Origin: an uncultured Oscillospiraceae bacterium | GTDB lineage: Bacteria; Bacillota; Clostridia; Oscillospirales; Oscillospiraceae | Reading direction: 5' to 3' | DNA length: 45,007 nucleotides | Assembly (NCBI GenBank): GCA_944385535.1 | Contig: CALWXR010000019.1 | Span: 1 to 45,007 of the forward strand | Shown: positions 7,621-15,363 of the stretch, piece by piece | Layout: each line of letters starts with the position of its first letter | Numbering within the stretch: position 1 is the first letter of the stretch | Program-made: the position numbers and the translations under genes | Notes under the pieces: model-generated | Database searches by the model: none | Seen by the model: only the letters and a program-made list of their open reading frames with translations | Told to the model about the DNA's origin: nothing

Positions 7621-8385
7621 ATGCCTCATACCATTGCCGTGGCAGGAAAGGGCGGCGTGGGTAAAACCACCACCTGCGGCATGCTCATTGATTATCTGTG
7701 CAAGAAGAAGCAGGGCCCTGTCCTGGTGGTGGACGCCGACGCCAACAGCAACTTAAACGAGGTGCTGGGGGTGGAGGTGGAGACCTCCCTGGGCCAGATC
7801 CGGGAGGAAATGGCTCAGGCGGAGCTGAAGGGCACCATTCCCAAGGGAATGACCAAGGCGGACTACGCCGAGCTGAAATTCAACAACGCCCTGATTGAGG
7901 ACGACGATTTTGATATGCTGGTCATGGGCCGCACCCAGGGCAAGGGCTGCTACTGCTATGTCAACGGGGTGCTCCAGTCCCAGGTGGCCAAGTACGCCAA
8001 GAACTACACCTATGTGGTCATGGACAATGAGGCGGGCCTGGAGCATATCGCCCGGGGGACCCTGCCCCATGTGGACACCATGCTTTTGATCTCCGACTGC
8101 TCCCGCCGGGGTGTCCAGGCCGTGGCCCGGATCGCCGAAATGATCGGCGAAATGGAATTAAATCCCGGCCAGATGGGCCTGATTATCAACCGGGCCCCGG
8201 ATGGAAAGCTGGACGAGGGCGTCCGGGAGGAGATCGAAAAGCACGGCCTGAAGCTCTTCGGCGTGCTGCCCCAGGACGAGGCTGTGTACCGCTGCGACTG
8301 TGCCGGAGAGCCCTCCGCCAAGCTGCCGGACAGCGATCCTATGAAATCCCAGCTGAGAACCATCATGGCCGCCATCGGGCTGTAG
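7621..8385 (+). CDS. cooC: CooC/AcsF-type nickel-insertion ATPase
   Basis: MinD/SIMIBI-class P-loop ATPase that matures nickel enzymes of the pathway (CODH C-cluster or ACS A-cluster). The 254-residue protein has the deviant Walker A GKGGVGKTT at residues 9-17, a switch region VVDADANSN, and the metal-binding C-x-C pair CYC at 110-112 typical of CooC/AcsF. Purine-contact residues appear in INRAPDG. A GGAG site precedes ATG 7621. It lies between metF and acsD with acsB downstream, so here its client is most likely acetyl-CoA synthase, since no CODH gene is nearby. Choosing between the names cooC and acsF needs phylogeny. Confidence 0.9.
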   Translation: MPHTIAVAGKGGVGKTTTCGMLIDYLCKKKQGPVLVVDADANSNLNEVLGVEVETSLGQIREEMAQAELKGTIPKGMTKADYAELKFNNALIEDDDFDMLVMGRTQGKGCYCYVNGVLQSQVAKYAKNYTYVVMDNEAGLEHIARGTLPHVDTMLLISDCSRRGVQAVARIAEMIGEMELNPGQMGLIINRAPDGKLDEGVREEIEKHGLKLFGVLPQDEAVYRCDCAGEPSAKLPDSDPMKSQLRTIMAAIGL

Positions 8386-8469
8386 CCCCTGGCCGCCCCG
8401 CCTGAAAAGGCAACCAAATCTGTTATCCAAATAAAACTATATTATATAACTCAAGGGGGATAATTCACT

Positions 8470-9411
8470 ATGGCTTTCACTCCCAAGACGGCTCCCTTCC
8501 GCGGCAAGATCAATGCCGTGACCCTGGGCGCCGGTGACAAGGCAATCGTCATCGGCGGCCAGAATGTGATGCCGTTCTACACCTTCGACGCACCCATCGA
8601 GAACGTGCCCAAGATCGGCGTGGAGATCTCTGACCTGGCTGGGGAATGGACTGCCCCCGCGCTGAAGGAATTTTACGCCGGCTGCGTCACCATGGCCGAC
8701 TACGCCAAGAAGGCTCAGACCATGCCCGGCGCGGATTTCCTGTGCCTGCACTTTGAGTCCGCCGACCCCAACGGCGCCAACCGGTCCGTTGCCGAGTGTG
8801 TGGCCGACGCCAAGGCGGTTGCCGAGGCCGTCACCATGCCCATTGTGATTATGGGCTGCAAGAACCTGGAAAAGGACGGCGAGCTGTTCTCCAAGATCGC
8901 CGAGGCCCTCCAGGGCAAGAACATCCTGGTTCTGTCCGCCAGAAGCGAGGACTACAAGACCGTGGGCGCGTCCGTGGCCCTGGCCTACGGCCAGAAGGTG
9001 GGCGCGGAGACCGCCGACGACATCAACCTGGCCAAGCAGCTGAACATCATGCTCAAGGGCCTGTCCATCAATCCCGAGAACATCGTTATGAACATCGGCA
9101 CCGCCGCCGTGGGCTACGGCTATGAGTACGTGGCCTCCACATTGGACCGGGTTCGTCTGGCCGCTCTGGAGCAGTCCGACGCCGACCTGCAGATGCCCAT
9201 CATCGCGCCTGTGTCCACCGACACCTGGGGCGTGAAGGAATCCACCGCCACCGAGGAAGACGAACCCGCCTGGGGCTGCGCCGAAGAGCGGGCCATCGAG
9301 ATGGAAGTCTCCACCGCCGCCGCCAACCTGACCGGCGGCGCCGACGCGGTGATTATGCGTCACCCCGCCGCCGTGGCTACCATCAGCAAGTTCATTACCG
9401 AACTGGTCTAA
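8470..9411 (+). CDS. acsD: Corrinoid iron-sulfur protein small subunit (acetyl-CoA decarbonylase/synthase delta)
   Basis: Small subunit of the heterodimeric corrinoid iron-sulfur protein, which carries the methyl group on cobalt between methyl-THF and acetyl-CoA synthase. The 313-residue TIM-barrel protein has the family start PFRGKINAVTLGAG and VIGGQNVMPFY, and later NIGTAAVGYGYEYVASTLDR and APVSTDTWGVKES. Family length is about 310-325. It has no iron-sulfur cysteine motif, as expected, because the cluster is in AcsC. A GGGGG-type site precedes ATG 8470. The next gene follows after 20 nt, in keeping with a tight 1:1 complex. Confidence 0.95.
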   Translation: MAFTPKTAPFRGKINAVTLGAGDKAIVIGGQNVMPFYTFDAPIENVPKIGVEISDLAGEWTAPALKEFYAGCVTMADYAKKAQTMPGADFLCLHFESADPNGANRSVAECVADAKAVAEAVTMPIVIMGCKNLEKDGELFSKIAEALQGKNILVLSARSEDYKTVGASVALAYGQKVGAETADDINLAKQLNIMLKGLSINPENIVMNIGTAAVGYGYEYVASTLDRVRLAALEQSDADLQMPIIAPVSTDTWGVKESTATEEDEPAWGCAEERAIEMEVSTAAANLTGGADAVIMRHPAAVATISKFITELV

Positions 9412-9431
9412 TCGGAAGGAGGATACATACA

Positions 9432-11708
9432 ATGGCTTTGAAAGGTCTTGACATTTTTAAGCTGTCGCCCAGGAAAAACTGTAAAGAGTGCGGCAGCCCC
9501 ACCTGTATGGCATTCTGCATGAAGGTGGCCCAGGGCTCCGTGTCCATCGACAAGTGCCCCTACTTCTCTGACGACGCCAAGGCAATGCTCAACGAGCAGA
9601 CCGCGCCTCCCATGAAAACCATCGCTGTGGGCGAGCACAAGCTGGGCGGCGAGACCGTGCTGTACCGGCATGAAAAGACCCTGGTGAATAAGAACCTGTA
9701 CGCTGTGGCCGTCAGCACCGACATGACCGCCGAAGAAGCGGACAAGAAGCTCTCTGATCTTCAGAAGGTGGACTACGAGCGCATCGGCGAGCGGATGTAT
9801 GTGGAGTTCGTGTTCGTCTCCAACACCCAGGCCGACCCCGCCGTGTACGCCGAGCTGGTGAAGAAGGCCGCCGCCACCGGCCGCTGCCTGATCCTGGAGT
9901 GCTGGGATGTGGAGTGCGCCAAGGCCGCTCTGGCGGCCGCCGGCAAGAACGTGATCCTGGACGGCGCGACCCCCGACAACTGGGAGGCCATGAACGCCGC
10001 TGCCAAGGAGGCCGGCGTGGTGCTGGGCGTGTACGCGGAGAACATCAGCGACCTGTATGACACCGTGAAGAAGCTGGAAGCCGCCGGCAACAAGGATCTG
10101 GTGCTGGACGTCACCGGCAAGACCGCTAAGGAGACCCTGGCCAACGCCGTGCTGGTCCGCCGCACCGCCATCAAGGACGGCGACCGGAGCTTCGGCTATC
10201 CTTCCATCGTGAACCTGGCCCGTCTGGCCAAGGGCGACGACCGGCTCCAGACCGCCTACGCCTCCATGTTCACCGAGAAGTATGCCTCCATCATCGTCAT
10301 GGAGAACATGACCTACGCCCAGGCCCTGCCTCTGTACGGCCTGCGCCAGAACATCTACACCGATCCTCAGAAGCCCATGAAGGTGGAGTCCAAGATCTAC
10401 CCCCTGAACGGCGCCGACGAGAACAGCCCCTGCGCCCTGACCGTGGACTTCGCCCTGACCTACTTCCTGGTCTCCGGCGAGCTGGAGCGTTCCAACCAGC
10501 CTGTGAACCTGATCATCACCGACGCTTCCGGCATGTCCGTTCTGACTGCCTGGGCCGCCGGCAAGTTCTCCTCCTCCACCGTGAAGAAAACCTTCGAGGA
10601 GCTGGACATTGAGAACAAGATCAAGAACCGCACCCTGATTATCCCCGGCAAGGTGGCCGTGATGAAGGGCGAAATCCAGGAGAAGCTGCCCGGCTGGAAC
10701 GTGGTAGTCGGCCCTCTGGAAGCGGTTCAGCTGCCCAAGTACATGAAGGACAAGGAGTACGAGGCCGCCGCCAAGGCCGCCCAGGCCGAAGCCGCCGCCA
10801 AGGCTGCCGCCGCGCCCAAGGAAGAGGTTAAGGAGCTGTCCTTCGAAGAGCTGCTGGCCACCAAGGTTCCCGAGATCAAGGTGGTGGACATGGGCGTAAA
10901 GTACAAGGGCCACAACCCCGAGAGCAAGACCTTCGTCACCATCGGCGAGCGGATCCACTGCATCTCCCCCGTCATCCGCAAGGCTATGGACGAGCGGGAT
11001 CCCGAGCCCATCCTGAAGCGTGCCGCTGAGCAGATCGCCGCCGGCGCCACCTACCTGGATGTGAACATCGGCCCCGCGGAGAAGGACGGCCCCGAGCGTA
11101 TGATGTGGGCGGTCAAGCTCCTGCAGGAGAACTTCAACAACGTTCCCCTGGCCCTGGACACCGCCAACAAGAAGGCCATCGAAGCCGGTATCAAGGTCTA
11201 CAACCGTACCAACGGCAAGCCCATCGTCAACTCCGCCGACGCCGGTTCCCGAATCAGCAACATTGACCTGGCTGCCGCCAACGACGCCATCGTCATCGCC
11301 CTGTGCTCTGCCGACGGCATTGCCAAGGACAACGAAGAGCGGATGAAGCACTGCCACAACATGCTGGAGCGGGGCCTGAGCCTGGGCATGGCCTCCGACG
11401 ACCTGTGGTTTGACCCCCTGTTCCTGGTGGTCAAGGGCATGCAGGACAAGCAGATGGACGTGCTGAACGCCATCAAGCTGTTCTCCGACGAGGGCCTGAA
11501 GTCCACCGGCGGTCTGTCCAACAACTCCAACGGCGCGCCCAAGGCTGTCCGTCCCATCATGGACTCCGCGCTGGTGGCCATGGCTATGATGCAGGGCCTG
11601 ACCTCCGCCATCGTCAACCCCTGCGACCTGCGGCTGATGGAGACCATCAAGTCCTGCGACATCTTCAAGAACCACGTGCTGTACTCCGATTCCTACCTGG
11701 ATCTGTAA
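9432..11708 (+). CDS. acsC-acsE: Fusion of corrinoid iron-sulfur protein large subunit (AcsC) and methyl-THF methyltransferase (AcsE)
   Basis: One uninterrupted 758-codon frame joins two normally separate proteins. Residues 1 to about 442 are AcsC: the N-terminal 4Fe-4S module has Cys17, 20, 25 and 42 (C-x2-C-x4-C-x16-C), followed by the TIM barrel and the corrinoid-binding domain (NLIITDASGMSVLTAWAAGKFSS region). Residues about 443-475 are an Ala/Lys/Glu-rich linker of repeated AAAK-like units. Residues about 497-758 are a full-length AcsE methyltransferase (IGERIHCISPVI, GATYLDVNIGP, LALDTAN, NSADAGSR), about 262 residues as in free AcsE. The GC content and codon use do not change across the join. 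The fusion would tether methyl donor enzyme and corrinoid acceptor. A missed stop is unlikely because both the frame and the linker are clean. Confidence 0.93.
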   Translation: MALKGLDIFKLSPRKNCKECGSPTCMAFCMKVAQGSVSIDKCPYFSDDAKAMLNEQTAPPMKTIAVGEHKLGGETVLYRHEKTLVNKNLYAVAVSTDMTAEEADKKLSDLQKVDYERIGERMYVEFVFVSNTQADPAVYAELVKKAAATGRCLILECWDVECAKAALAAAGKNVILDGATPDNWEAMNAAAKEAGVVLGVYAENISDLYDTVKKLEAAGNKDLVLDVTGKTAKETLANAVLVRRTAIKDGDRSFGYPSIVNLARLAKGDDRLQTAYASMFTEKYASIIVMENMTYAQALPLYGLRQNIYTDPQKPMKVESKIYPLNGADENSPCALTVDFALTYFLVSGELERSNQPVNLIITDASGMSVLTAWAAGKFSSSTVKKTFEELDIENKIKNRTLIIPGKVAVMKGEIQEKLPGWNVVVGPLEAVQLPKYMKDKEYEAAAKAAQAEAAAKAAAAPKEEVKELSFEELLATKVPEIKVVDMGVKYKGHNPESKTFVTIGERIHCISPVIRKAMDERDPEPILKRAAEQIAAGATYLDVNIGPAEKDGPERMMWAVKLLQENFNNVPLALDTANKKAIEAGIKVYNRTNGKPIVNSADAGSRISNIDLAAANDAIVIALCSADGIAKDNEERMKHCHNMLERGLSLGMASDDLWFDPLFLVVKGMQDKQMDVLNAIKLFSDEGLKSTGGLSNNSNGAPKAVRPIMDSALVAMAMMQGLTSAIVNPCDLRLMETIKSCDIFKNHVLYSDSYLDL

Positions 11709-11739
11709 GCGCGGCCAATACCGTATTTCCCAATCAATC

Positions 11740-11781
11740 CTGGCTGGGAGGGGACCTCCCTCCCGGCCAGTTTGCGTTTTC
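11740..11781 (+). terminator. Hairpin after acsC-acsE, possible partial terminator
   Basis: Arms 11740-11752 and 11758-11770 pair over 13 positions with one mismatch. They are followed by TTTGCGTTTT, an interrupted T-tract. It could stop part of the transcripts and so lower acsB expression relative to the upstream genes. Confidence 0.55.
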
Positions 11782-11796
11782 GATCCTTAAAAATTT

Positions 11797-12252
11797 ATGA
11801 ACATCACACAACCCTGGCAGTACTGCCTGGCAGCCGCCGGAGCGGCGCTGCTGCTAACCCTGGCGGTTCGGTCCGCCGCCGGGAAAAGAAAACGACTGGC
11901 CCAGCGGGATTTTACCCGCAGACTGGAGACCGTCCTGCAGCCAAGAGAGAATATTAAGCTGGTATGCCCTCAAAAGGGAGGACACTGTGTGCTCACTTCC
12001 CGCCGGCTGCTTCTGGAACAGGGGGAGAATTTTACCGCCATTCCCCTGACAAAGATCAAGCGGGTGCAGGGCTTCACCGCCGAAGGCAAAGCTACCACAT
12101 CCCCGGCAAAGATGCAGCGCCTGACGGTGAAGGCGGAGAAGGAGTATACCTTTACCCGTACCACAGAGGAATTCACCCAACTGGCAAAGCAGTTGAACGT
12201 CAGAAAAAAACCGGAGAAGAAGCCGGGCGGAAAAAAGACCGCCTCTTCTTAA
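11797..12252 (+). CDS. Small membrane-anchored PH-like protein, function unknown
   Basis: 151 residues. One N-terminal membrane segment (about residues 8-27) is followed by a basic stretch (GKRKRLAQR), a compact beta-rich domain (HCVLTSRRLLLEQGENFTAIPLTKIKRVQGF) that resembles bacterial PH-like domains, and a Lys-rich tail (KKPEKKPGGKK). I see no strong ribosome site before ATG 11797. It lies between acsC-acsE and acsB, so a role at the membrane near the ACS complex is possible, but nothing in the sequence proves it. The PH-like call is a fold guess from pattern. Confidence 0.65.
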   Translation: MNITQPWQYCLAAAGAALLLTLAVRSAAGKRKRLAQRDFTRRLETVLQPRENIKLVCPQKGGHCVLTSRRLLLEQGENFTAIPLTKIKRVQGFTAEGKATTSPAKMQRLTVKAEKEYTFTRTTEEFTQLAKQLNVRKKPEKKPGGKKTASS

Positions 12253-12315
12253 AATAATATAACTCCGGCTTTATCATATAGGTACACCCTTAATTTTTTA
12301 TGGGAGGAATCATTT

Positions 12316-14442
12316 ATGAGTGTATTAACCGATCTAATCTACGGCGGCAGCAATGCCGTGGCCGGCCTGACGGAAGCCGCCGTCAACGACGCCATTGCCA
12401 AGTACGGCGCTGACAAGGAAATCGCCTTCCCCGACACCGCCTATTACTTCCCCACCATCTACGTGGCCACAAGTGTGAAGGTTCAGACCCTGGGGGATCT
12501 GACCGCCTGCGTGGGCGTGCTGAAAAGCCTGATTACCAACAAGGAGGATCTGGGCCAGGCCCTGAATGCGGGCCTTGCCACCGCGGTGGGCGCGGAGATT
12601 ATTGAGGGCCTGAAATATGTGGAGGGCGGAGATCCCTACGCCGCCGATTCCGGCATTGGCTTTGTGCCCGATCCCGTCATCCGCTCTCTGGGCGTGCCCC
12701 TGGTCACCGGAGATATCCCCGGCGTGGCCGTGGTGCTGGGCAAGTCCGAAAAGGACGAGGACGTGGTCAGCGTGGTCAAGGACTATCAGTCCAAGGGCCT
12801 GCTTACCTTCCTGGTGGGGGACGTGATCGAGCAGTGCGCGGAAGGCGGCGTGAAAATGGGCCTGGAGTACCGGGTGGTGCCTCTGGGCCACGACGTCACC
12901 TCTGTGATCCATGTGGTCACCGTGGCCATTCGGGCCGCCCTGATCTTCGGCAACATTCAGCCCGGGGATCTGGCGGGGCTGCTGGATTACACCAAGAACC
13001 GGGTTCCCGCCTTTGTCAATACCTTCGGGCCCATTGACGCGGTGATGGTATCCGCCGGAGCGGGCGCCATTGCCCTGGGCTTCCCAGTGGTGGTGGACAT
13101 CGACCTGGCGGAGAACCAGGTGCCCGGCGCTCTGGAATCTGTGGTCATCCACAGCGAGACGGTGAAAAAGTCCCTGGAGCTGCGGGGCATCAAGATCAAG
13201 GTGAAGGAGCTGCCCATTCCCGTGGCCTTCGCCGCCGCCTTCGAGGGTGAAATCATCCGCAAGAGCGATATGCACAACGAATTCTGGTCCTCCAAAAACC
13301 CCACCGCCGAGCTGGTGATTATGCGGGAAATGAACCAGGTGGAGGATCACAAGATCACCATCGTAGGCCCCGATCTGGACGAAGAAAAGGACCTGGCCCT
13401 GGGCACCTTTGTAGAGGTGGCGGGCCGGAAGATGCAGGAGGACTTTGAATCCGTCATCGAGCGGAAGTTCCACGCCTGGTTCAACTACATGGAGGGCGTC
13501 ATGCACACCGGCCAGCGCAATCAGGTTCGGGTTCGGGTGTCCAACGCCGCCTTTGAAGCCGGTCTGCGGCTGAAGGATTTTGCCGAAGTGCTCTACACCA
13601 TGATTATGGACGAGTTTGACGCGGTGGTGGACAAGTGCCAGATCACCTTGTACACCGAGCCCGCCCAGGCGGAAGCCTTCCGGGACGAGATCGCCATGCC
13701 CAGATATAACCAGCGGGACGACCGCCTGGCCTCCATGACCGACGAGGCGGTGGACCGCTACTACACCTGCATCCTGTGCCAGTCCTTCGCCCCCGCCCAC
13801 TGCTGCGTGGTCACCCCGGAGCGGCTGGGCCTGTGCGGCGCGGTCTCCTGGCTGGACGCCAAGGCCACCTACGAGCTCAACGCCAACGGCCCCTGCCAGC
13901 CCATTGTGAAGGAGGGCTGCACCGACGAGCGCACCGGCCGGTTCGATTCTGTGGATCAGGCCATCAAGGACGCCACCCACGGGGCGGTGGAGACGGTGAC
14001 CTTGTACTCCATTCTGGAGGATCCCATGACCTCCTGCGGCTGCTTCGAGTGTATCTGCGGCATTGAGCCCATGTCCAACGGCTTCATCGTGGTGAACCGG
14101 GAATTCAAGGGCATGACTCCCGCGGGCATGACCTTCGGCGAGCTGGCCTCCTGCACCGGCGGCGGCGTTCAGACCCCGGGCTACATGGGCCACGGCCGTC
14201 ACTTCATCTCTTCCAAGAAGTTCATCGCAGCGGAAGGGGGCATTGAGCGGATCGTCTGGATGCCCAAGGAGCTGAAGGACGATGTGGCGGCGAAACTGAA
14301 CGCCACGGCCAAGGAGCTGTACGGCATTGAGAATTTCACCGACTATATTGCCGATGAAACCGTTACCACCGACTGCGAGGAGCTGCTTTCCTGGCTCACC
14401 GAGCGCAACCACCCGGTGCTGGCCATGGAGCCGCTGATGTAA
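12316..14442 (+). CDS. acsB: Acetyl-CoA synthase (CO-methylating), bacterial type
   Basis: Nickel enzyme that assembles acetyl-CoA from a corrinoid-bound methyl group, CO and CoA. The 708 residues align end to end with Moorella AcsB, about 20 residues shorter at the N-terminus. All A-cluster ligands are present: Cys485, Cys488, Cys497 and Cys507 for the 4Fe-4S/proximal nickel site (YTCILCQSFAP...LCGAVSW), and Cys574-Gly575-Cys576 for the distal nickel (MTSCGCFEC). The C-terminal domain motif TPGYMGHGRHFISSKKF is intact. The N-terminal CODH-docking domain, absent from archaeal CdhC, is retained. GGGAGGAAT lies just before ATG 12316. No acsA/cooS gene is nearby, so the CO supplier must be encoded elsewhere or come from another source. 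Confidence 0.97.
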   Translation: MSVLTDLIYGGSNAVAGLTEAAVNDAIAKYGADKEIAFPDTAYYFPTIYVATSVKVQTLGDLTACVGVLKSLITNKEDLGQALNAGLATAVGAEIIEGLKYVEGGDPYAADSGIGFVPDPVIRSLGVPLVTGDIPGVAVVLGKSEKDEDVVSVVKDYQSKGLLTFLVGDVIEQCAEGGVKMGLEYRVVPLGHDVTSVIHVVTVAIRAALIFGNIQPGDLAGLLDYTKNRVPAFVNTFGPIDAVMVSAGAGAIALGFPVVVDIDLAENQVPGALESVVIHSETVKKSLELRGIKIKVKELPIPVAFAAAFEGEIIRKSDMHNEFWSSKNPTAELVIMREMNQVEDHKITIVGPDLDEEKDLALGTFVEVAGRKMQEDFESVIERKFHAWFNYMEGVMHTGQRNQVRVRVSNAAFEAGLRLKDFAEVLYTMIMDEFDAVVDKCQITLYTEPAQAEAFRDEIAMPRYNQRDDRLASMTDEAVDRYYTCILCQSFAPAHCCVVTPERLGLCGAVSWLDAKATYELNANGPCQPIVKEGCTDERTGRFDSVDQAIKDATHGAVETVTLYSILEDPMTSCGCFECICGIEPMSNGFIVVNREFKGMTPAGMTFGELASCTGGGVQTPGYMGHGRHFISSKKFIAAEGGIERIVWMPKELKDDVAAKLNATAKELYGIENFTDYIADETVTTDCEELLSWLTERNHPVLAMEPLM

Positions 14443-14450
14443 AAACTGTG

Positions 14451-14473
14451 CCGGCGGGGCCTTGCCCCGCCGG
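14451..14473 (+). other. Strong GC hairpin between acsB and the next gene
   Basis: A perfect 10-bp stem CCGGCGGGGC/GCCCCGCCGG with a 3-nt loop starts 8 nt after the acsB stop. There is no T-run, so it is probably an mRNA-stabilising or processing hairpin. It ends within a few bases of the purine-rich site of the next gene (14475-14482) and may restrain its translation. Confidence 0.6.
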
Positions 14474-14485
14474 AAAGGAAAGATT

Positions 14486-14992
14486 ATGCCAATGTTTGAA
14501 TTGGAATACACTGCCGGCCGAAGGATGATGACGGAGGTTTACAGAAAAATTACCATTGGCCCCCGGCCGGTGACCACAGCCGTCATTGCCGGGATGTTTA
14601 TCATGGTTTTCTTGTTCGCCAATTGGATGGGCATCTGGAAAGAAATATCCGGAATGTTCTTTTTCATGCTGACACTGGAAGTTGTTCTTTTCTTCCTTCC
14701 GAATCTGGTTGCGTGGAGTTCTCTGAGAGGCGCCCGAAAGAAAAATGGTGGACAAATCCCTGTAACCCGGGTAAGTCTGGGGGAGGATGATGTTCAGCTA
14801 TTTGAAGGAATGACCCACATAACCGTGCCGTACGGCGAAATCTGCCGGGTGGTGAAGCTGAAGCACAGCTATGTGCTGATGCTGGGAAAACGCAACGGCC
14901 TTCTTTTAGACCCGCATGGATTTACCAAAGGAAACCTGGAAGAATGCAAGATCTTTCTGCAAACAAAATGTCCGCAGCTGCGGATTCCCTGA
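14486..14992 (+). CDS. Two-helix membrane protein with YcxB-like C-terminal domain, function unknown
   Basis: 168 residues. A short cytoplasmic N-terminus (MPMFELEYTAGRRMMTEVYRK) precedes two adjacent membrane helices (about residues 32-50 and 55-75) and a beta-rich C-terminal domain (VSLGEDDVQLFEGMTHITVPYGEICRVVK...LLLDPHGFTKG) of the YcxB-like/PH-like type found in small Firmicutes membrane proteins. The start at 14486 is preferred over ATG 14462, which lies inside the hairpin. It is the last gene before a strong terminator. Like the gene at 11797 it pairs a membrane anchor with a PH-like domain, so the acs block carries two such proteins. Confidence 0.7.
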   Translation: MPMFELEYTAGRRMMTEVYRKITIGPRPVTTAVIAGMFIMVFLFANWMGIWKEISGMFFFMLTLEVVLFFLPNLVAWSSLRGARKKNGGQIPVTRVSLGEDDVQLFEGMTHITVPYGEICRVVKLKHSYVLMLGKRNGLLLDPHGFTKGNLEECKIFLQTKCPQLRIP

Positions 14993-15013
14993 GACAATAT
15001 AAAGCCGGCAAAG

Positions 15014-15041
15014 CTCCGGGGCGCCGCCCCGGAGTTTTTTT
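15014..15041 (+). terminator. Terminator closing the acsB unit
   Basis: Perfect 9-bp GC stem CTCCGGGGC (15014-15022) with GCCCCGGAG (15026-15034), a 3-nt loop, then T7 (15035-15041). It separates acsB and its small follower from acsV. Confidence 0.92.
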
Positions 15042-15074
15042 GCCCCAATTTTCCGGGGAAACGGAAGATATCCA

Positions 15075-15103
15075 TTGCAAATGTACCGCCGGTATGGTAT
15101 CAT
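15075..15103 (+). promoter_or_regulatory. Promoter of acsV
   Basis: TTGCAA at 15075-15080, 17-bp spacer, TATCAT at 15098-15103 preceded by TGG (extended -10). Transcription should begin near 15110, leaving a leader of about 255 nt. Confidence 0.75.
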
Positions 15104-15109
15104 TTAAAG

Positions 15110-15363
15110 GAATTAGGATAGGGATATTCCATTAATAGCTTTTCGTGTGCGCAATGGAAGTTTTGAACAGGAAGATCATAATGAAGCCGCCGGCGCCTCG
15201 GCGCGGCGGCAACCTGACAAGAACCGAGGGCTTTTATTGGATTTTGGAATGAGATTCCAAAACAGGATTCAAACGCCTGCCCGGCCCGGTTTTCCGGCTG
15301 CTGTCCTATGGAAGACAAGCAGCAGCCGCGTCAGAATATCCATGAAGGAAAGGAACGAATCTC
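15110..15363 (+). promoter_or_regulatory. Long structured 5' leader of acsV, class not recognised
   Basis: Visible elements: hairpin A 15186-15210 (11 pairs with one bulged G), hairpin B 15242-15262 (perfect 9-bp stem, GAG loop), hairpin C 15295-15328 (9-bp stem CGGCTGCTG/CAGCAGCCG). CCTG at 15213-15216 can pair with CAGG at 15263-15266, closing a domain around hairpin B, but the same CAGG can instead pair with CCTG at 15276-15279. Such exclusive pairing is typical of switches. There is no T-run, so any control would be translational or by processing. I could not fit the conserved boxes of cobalamin, SAM, THF or c-di-GMP riboswitches. No gene is seen in 15042-15363. Confidence 0.55.

Noticed and set aside
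15110-15363. Cobalamin or SAM-I riboswitch before acsV
   Set aside because: Only fragments resemble each class. The GGTGAAA-like and CCCGCNACTG boxes of cobalamin riboswitches and the kink-turn and GGTGC-type parts of SAM-I are absent, so I call only an unclassified structured leader.
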